64,000 nt of DNA from Mesobacillus subterraneus. Its GTDB lineage: Bacteria; Bacillota; Bacilli; Bacillales; Cytobacillaceae. The stretch is from the NCBI RefSeq assembly GCF_020524355.2, contig NZ_CP129019.1, forward strand, positions 4,400,001 to 4,464,000, in the 5' to 3' direction. Shown in pieces: positions 59,700 through 64,000 of the stretch. Both the position numbers and the translations under genes were made by a program. Numbering within the stretch: the first letter of the stretch is position 1; each line of letters begins with the position of its first letter. Under the pieces are notes generated by a model that saw nothing but the letters and a program-made list of their open reading frames with translations, had not been told where the DNA came from and ran no database searches.

Positions 59700-60746
59700 T
59701 TACTCTTTTTCCTTTCCCACTTGCTGTAAATATTGCTTATCATTCATAAATAATCGCCAAAAGTAGAAGAAGCCAGGAAACAGGATTGCAAATCCTACAA
59801 TGTAAGTAGTAAACACGGCTCTGAATGAATTTGGATCTGTAAAGGCCTCCTGAATGGTTATATCAGGGTATATGATATATGGCAAATGTGCTTTCCCATA
59901 CACATAACTAGCAACTAAATATTGAAAGACAGTAGCTACAACAGCAAGCCGGGGCATTCCGCGAACACCCTTATCCGTAAACGATGGCAGAAATAAACCC
60001 AATCCAGCAATCAAAAAGAATCCGATAGATAACCATAGCAAGGGTAAATCCGTGATCATTCGATCGTATAACCAGGGAGCCTCATTTCTTAATGTGAGCA
60101 TAATGAAAAATGCCATAATTAAGGAAACAGGACCAAAAATCTGTCCGTCCTTAAGATAAACTTTGTATGCATGCATCTCTCTAGATACCTTCGAATAGTC
60201 AGCTAATAGTAAGGAAGATAAAAAGAGTGTACTGCTAATGGCAAAACCAATGAATGCATAGGTGTTGGGACTTGTGAAAAGGGTGGTCAGGTTTAAATTG
60301 GCTGTTCCATTTACATAGTCAATAGCTTGACCATGTGTAATTGGTAATACGGCAATTAAAATTCCCGGAATAATAATTCCGGTAATGCCTGATATATACG
60401 TGAGAGGCTTTCGATAGTCAGTTGCAATATTAGAAAAAACCAAGAAAGCACTACGGAGTGCCAATAACAGTAAAATAGCACTTCCTGGTATGATGAGAAT
60501 GGTCCCCAATGTATAGGTTGCTTTTGGAAAAAGGCTATACAAAGCAATGACTAAAGCAACGATAAAGGTGTTCGTCACTTCCCATGTTGGTGATAAATAA
60601 CGATTGGCTACATTGGTAGCTTTTGTTTTGTCTCGATTGATATAGATCATTGACCAAAAACCGGCACCAAAATCCATCGTTGCCATTACTGCGTAAATAA
60701 ATACAAACCCCCAAAGTACTGTGATCGCTAAAAGTGCATCTGTCAT
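59700..60746 (-). CDS. cydB: Cytochrome bd ubiquinol oxidase subunit II
   Basis: 348 residues with about eight to nine membrane helices; N-terminal LLAITVLWGFVFIYAVMATMDFGAGFW is typical of CydB. With CydA it forms a high-affinity terminal oxidase that does not pump protons. It starts 11 bases after the cydA stop. No cydCD assembly genes appear in this window. Confidence 0.94.
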   Translation of the reverse strand: MTDALLAITVLWGFVFIYAVMATMDFGAGFWSMIYINRDKTKATNVANRYLSPTWEVTNTFIVALVIALYSLFPKATYTLGTILIIPGSAILLLLALRSAFLVFSNIATDYRKPLTYISGITGIIIPGILIAVLPITHGQAIDYVNGTANLNLTTLFTSPNTYAFIGFAISSTLFLSSLLLADYSKVSREMHAYKVYLKDGQIFGPVSLIMAFFIMLTLRNEAPWLYDRMITDLPLLWLSIGFFLIAGLGLFLPSFTDKGVRGMPRLAVVATVFQYLVASYVYGKAHLPYIIYPDITIQEAFTDPNSFRAVFTTYIVGFAILFPGFFYFWRLFMNDKQYLQQVGKEKE

Positions 60747-60757
60747 TGTGTTTCCTC

Positions 60758-62119
60758 CTAAGAATTTGAACCGTAAAGAGGGATCCCCTTATTCTCCGCT
60801 CTTTCAAAGTCATCCATTACCGTATTCTTTCTAAAGTAGTACAGAAGCACAGAAACAACGGCAATTCCTAAAATGATATAGACACTAAAAAACAAGAGGG
60901 AAAGAACTCCTAAATTTGTTGCCGAGGTCGCAGCATCAGCGGTTTTTAACACGCGATAAATCACCCATGGCTGACGGTCTGTGCAAGCAAAGATCCAGCC
61001 GCACTCAATGGCAATGATGGCTAAAGGACCTGAAAAAACCAGTATCCAAAGGAAAAATTTCGGAAATTGTTCCTTCTTTAAAAACCATTTCCAGGCTATT
61101 CCAAGTAAAGCGAGTAAGATGAGAAAAGAGCCTATTAAAACCATTACATTAAAAAGGGTATGAATGAATAAAGGTGGCTAAAGCTCTTCAGGAAAGTCAT
61201 TCAAACCCACAACGACAGTGTCAAAGCTGTTTCCTGCCAGGAAGCTTAATGCCCAGGGAACTTCTATTCCCCACTTAACCTCTTCGGTTTCTCTATCCGT
61301 AAATCCGCCTATAGCCAGGGGAGCATGTGACTGGGTCTCAAATAATCCTTCTGCAGCTGCAAGTTTTTCCGGCTGGTATTCATGTAAATATTGTGCAGCA
61401 GCATGCCCGTTAATCGCTGTCAGGAAAGAAAAGATTCCTCCCACTACAAGGCTGATCATCAGGGCTTTCTGATGGAATCGATAGAGTCGTGATCCATATT
61501 CGTTTCGCAGCATTTTAAAAGCTGAAACAGAGGCAACGACAAATGCTCCTACAACATAAGCAGAAACGGCCACATGCAAGGCTGTAACCGCAAAACCAGG
61601 GTTGAAAAAGGCTGCCCACGGGTCAATATCTACAATTTGCCCGTTTTCATAACGGAAACCAGCTGGAGTTCCCTGAAAGGCATGCACATTGGTGATTAAT
61701 ACGGCAGAAGCCAATGCACCTAAAGCGACTAACGTTAGGCTTAAAACTCTCAACCAAGGAGAAATCCTTTCAGCTGCATAAACATAAATAGACATAAAAA
61801 GTGCTTCAACGAAGAAAGCATATATTTCAATCTGAAAAGGCAGTGGCATAACTCGTCCTATTACTTCCATGAATCCCGGCCACAATAGGGATAATTGAAC
61901 ACCAGCTATCGTACCTGTTGGTATACCTACACCAAGCAGAACAGCAAAAGCTTTCGTCCAACGTTTGACCATCACAACATATTCATAGTTCTTTGTCTTC
62001 TGGTAGATTAATTCTGCTGTAAGAATCATTAATGGCAAGCCAACACCAATCGTTGCAAATATGATGTGGAATGCCATCGTGGTGCCAAATAAGGAGCGTG
62101 CAATTAAAACGTTGTCCAT
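60758..62119 (-). pseudogene. cydA: Cytochrome bd oxidase subunit I with an in-frame TAG
   Basis: Starts at ATG 62119 (MDNVLIARSLFGTTMAFHII, haem-ligand His18) behind GAAGGGA; the longer upstream frame lacks a site. The Q-loop side has KWGIEVPWALSFLAGN. At codon 314 (61180-61178) the sequence reads NDFPEEL-TAG-PPLFIHTLF, where the family has a Trp; TGG to TAG explains it. The frame then continues to 60758 (VFSGPLAIIAIECGWIFACTDRQPW). The full length is about 453 residues. A real null mutation would leave CydB without its partner. Confidence 0.9.
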
Positions 62120-62408
62120 AATGTTTAGTCCCTTCAAAGAATTTATCCTCATTTATTATTTTCACCTTGAAGGAATCTATGTATAAAAAAAGGAAAAAAA
62201 CGGTTCGATTAGTTAAATATAGTTTATTAAATCACTTTAAGTTGCACTTTTCGAATGCTTCCATAATCAATGAATGGCTAAAACTTCGATCCTTTATTTT
62301 CCATTATTGTCCAAACCAATAGTTTACGGAATAAGCCTTAAAAAATATGTATTAACTTAAGTAGCGATTAGGTTAAGATAAGGGGAGTCACTTACTTGGA
62401 GGATACAG

Positions 62409-63272
62409 ATGATAAAAATTATGGCTGATTCAACTTGTGATTTATCGAAGGAAGTTCTTGAATTATATGACATTAGTTTAGCACCACTGACAATAAATAT
62501 TGAGGGCAAGCTATATAAAGATCGAGTGGATATTGAGCCGAATGATTTCTTTGGGATGTTGGAAGGGTTAAATGAGCATCCAACAACAGGGATGCCAAGT
62601 CCGGAAGAATACCTTAAGATCATAAAGGAAGCCGTGAATGATGGATGCACGGAAATTTTATGTGTATGTATGTCCAGCGGGACAAGCGGTGCGTATCAAT
62701 CAGCTGTGTTAGCTAAAGATTATTTTTATGAAGAATCACCTGAGTCGACCGTTAACATCCATATAGTCGATTCTAAATGCATGAGCCATGGCAGCGGCTG
62801 GTTAATCATGAAAAGTGCGATGATGCGAGAGCAGGGAGCATCGTTTGATGAAATCATCCAATTTAATGAAACATACAAAACAAAAGTGAAACACTTCCTA
62901 TCTGTTGATGACCTAAATCATTTAATCAAGAGTGGCAGACTCACGAATGCAAGTGCATTTATCGGCAAGATTCTTATGCTCAAGCCAATCATGACGATGA
63001 AGCAAGGAAAAGGAGCAATCGTTGCAAAGGAAAGAGGCCGTAATAGAGTACTGAGGCATTATGTACAAGAGTTCATTAAACGAAACGACAAGGAAATGAC
63101 AGAATTTATTCTCATTGGATATACATCGGATAAGACCGTTGCTGAAACGCTAAAACAAAAGATCCTGGAAGAAGCAGGATTTTCAGGTGCTATTTATATC
63201 ATGCAAATGGGAGTTTCTGTTGGAACCCATGTAGGTCCGGGAGCCATATCAATGTTTTTTGTAGAGAATTAA
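62409..63272 (+). CDS. DegV-family fatty-acid-binding protein (FakB-like)
   Basis: 287 residues, MIKIMADSTCDLSKEVLELYD, with the lipid-binding motifs TTGMPSPEEYLK, CMSSGTSGAYQSA and LIKSGRLTNASAFIGKILMLKP, and a late GTHVGPGAISMFF. DegV/FakB proteins present fatty acids to FakA kinase for phospholipid synthesis. It stands alone behind CTTGGAGG, divergent from cydA. Confidence 0.93.
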   Translation: MIKIMADSTCDLSKEVLELYDISLAPLTINIEGKLYKDRVDIEPNDFFGMLEGLNEHPTTGMPSPEEYLKIIKEAVNDGCTEILCVCMSSGTSGAYQSAVLAKDYFYEESPESTVNIHIVDSKCMSHGSGWLIMKSAMMREQGASFDEIIQFNETYKTKVKHFLSVDDLNHLIKSGRLTNASAFIGKILMLKPIMTMKQGKGAIVAKERGRNRVLRHYVQEFIKRNDKEMTEFILIGYTSDKTVAETLKQKILEEAGFSGAIYIMQMGVSVGTHVGPGAISMFFVEN

Positions 63273-63522
63273 GATAATAGAGTTTTTCAGTTCTGATGCT
63301 TGCTTTTCAGTAGATTTAGCTTTCTTCTAAACCTTGTGGAGAGACTTCTCACTTTTTTACTATGGAAAAATAGTTTATAATAATCAGTAAATAGTAGATA
63401 TTTTAAAGTATAAGTTATTATAATAGATTATGTTATGGTTTTAACATGGATGGAAAAGGTGTGCTATCAGGTGAGAGCGAAACAGCGCACCTACTATAAT
63501 ATAAGGGATAAGGAAGGGTATA

Positions 63523-64000
63523 ATGAGCAACATACAGAAAGCAACAGACGTTATCTTAATTGGTGCCGGAGTCATGAGTGCGACGTTGGGATCCTTACTG
63601 AAAGAGTTAGCACCAGACTGGGACATTAAAGTGTTTGAAAAACTAGCTTCTGCTGGTGAAGAGAGCTCCAATGAATGGAATAATGCGGGTACTGGGCATG
63701 CTGCTCTGTGTGAGTTGAATTATACACCTGAAAAACCCGACGGTTCGATAGATATTAGCAAGGCAATTAACGTAAATGAGCAATTTCAAATTTCAAGACA
63801 ATTTTGGTCTTATCTGGTGAAGAGCAATTTGATTCGTAATCCGCAGGACTTTATCAGGGCGCTGCCACATATGAGTCTAGTAGAAGGCGAAAAAAATGTT
63901 GAGTTTTTGAAAAAACGATTTAAAGCGCTTTCAGATATTCCTATGTTTCAGGGGATGGAATACTCTGAAGACACTGAAAAACTGAAAGAATGGATTCCGT
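63523..64000 (+). CDS. mqo: Malate:quinone oxidoreductase, partial (5' part)
   Basis: An open frame runs off the right edge. ATG 63523 (GGAAGGGTATA upstream) begins [20 protein letters not shown], an FAD-binding GxGxxS motif, followed by [20 protein letters not shown] and [18 protein letters not shown], diagnostic for Mqo. It oxidises malate to oxaloacetate and reduces quinone at the membrane. Confidence 0.95.
   Translation, partial: MSNIQKATDVILIGAGVMSATLGSLLKELAPDWDIKVFEKLASAGEESSNEWNNAGTGHAALCELNYTPEKPDGSIDISKAINVNEQFQISRQFWSYLVKSNLIRNPQDFIRALPHMSLVEGEKNVEFLKKRFKALSDIPMFQGMEYSEDTEKLKEWIP

Overview
This window is the replication-origin region of a low-GC Gram-positive, endospore-forming member of the Bacillaceae (Bacillus/Mesobacillus-like; the genus cannot be fixed from the sequence alone). 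The gene order matches the Bacillus subtilis origin almost gene for gene. Reading leftward from oriC on the minus strand are dnaA, dnaN, rlbA (yaaA), recF, remB, gyrB and gyrA, then an HD-GYP gene cut by the window edge. Reading rightward are rpmH, rnpA, yidC, jag, mnmE, mnmG, rsmG, noc, soj, spo0J, then yyaC, an mscS channel gene, yyzM, yyaE, ychF, rpsF-ssb-rpsR, yybS, gdpP, rplI, dnaC (helicase), purA, a tRNA cluster, and the walRK-yycHI-walJ-htrA block ending at rlmH. The spore gene yyaC and the noc/soj/spo0J set support a sporulating Bacillus.

Layout: 1-2790 holds the HD-GYP gene, a broken IS1182-family element and several hairpin repeats. 2797-12077 is the gyrase/replication operon side. 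10547-10727 and 12078-12900 form a bipartite oriC with DnaA boxes and a DnaA-trio element. 12945-24507 covers ribosome/RNase P, membrane insertion, tRNA modification and chromosome partition genes. 24748-32302 contains yyaC, mscS, yyzM, an IS3-family insertion sequence, a frameshifted molybdopterin oxidoreductase and ychF. 32498-40447 has ribosomal protein, c-di-AMP phosphodiesterase, replicative helicase and purA genes. 40729-41231 has tRNA-Lys, tRNA-Glu, a tRNA-like fragment and a tRNA-Phe with a damaged anticodon loop. 41647-50240 holds a cell-wall M23 peptidase and the WalRK cell-wall regulon core.

Beyond rlmH the conserved synteny stops. The last codons of rlmH are duplicated as an exact 28-bp direct repeat (51094-51121 and 55137-55164) bracketing a 4-kb AT-rich segment. 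That segment carries a divergent two-component system and an ABC exporter resembling B. subtilis NatK/NatR/NatA/NatB. This is the same chromosomal position (3' end of rlmH) used by staphylococcal SCC elements, but no recombinase gene is present, so it looks like a mobilised or decayed cassette. To its right are a decayed PEP-mutase-family gene, an adaA-alkA-ogt alkylation-repair operon, a CoA-disulfide-reductase-like flavoprotein, a remnant hydrolase, cytochrome bd oxidase (cydAB), a DegV protein and the start of mqo.

A second theme is that an unusual number of otherwise well-conserved genes carry single small lesions: gyrB (+2), mnmG (Trp to TGA), yyaE (+1), yybS (+1), gdpP (-1), cydA (Trp to TAG), both transposases, and tRNA-Phe (-2). 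Because gyrB is essential, sequencing or assembly error is the simplest explanation for at least some of them; each is located precisely below. A third theme is a family of intergenic modular repeats (at least five copies plus fragments) scattered through the origin region.
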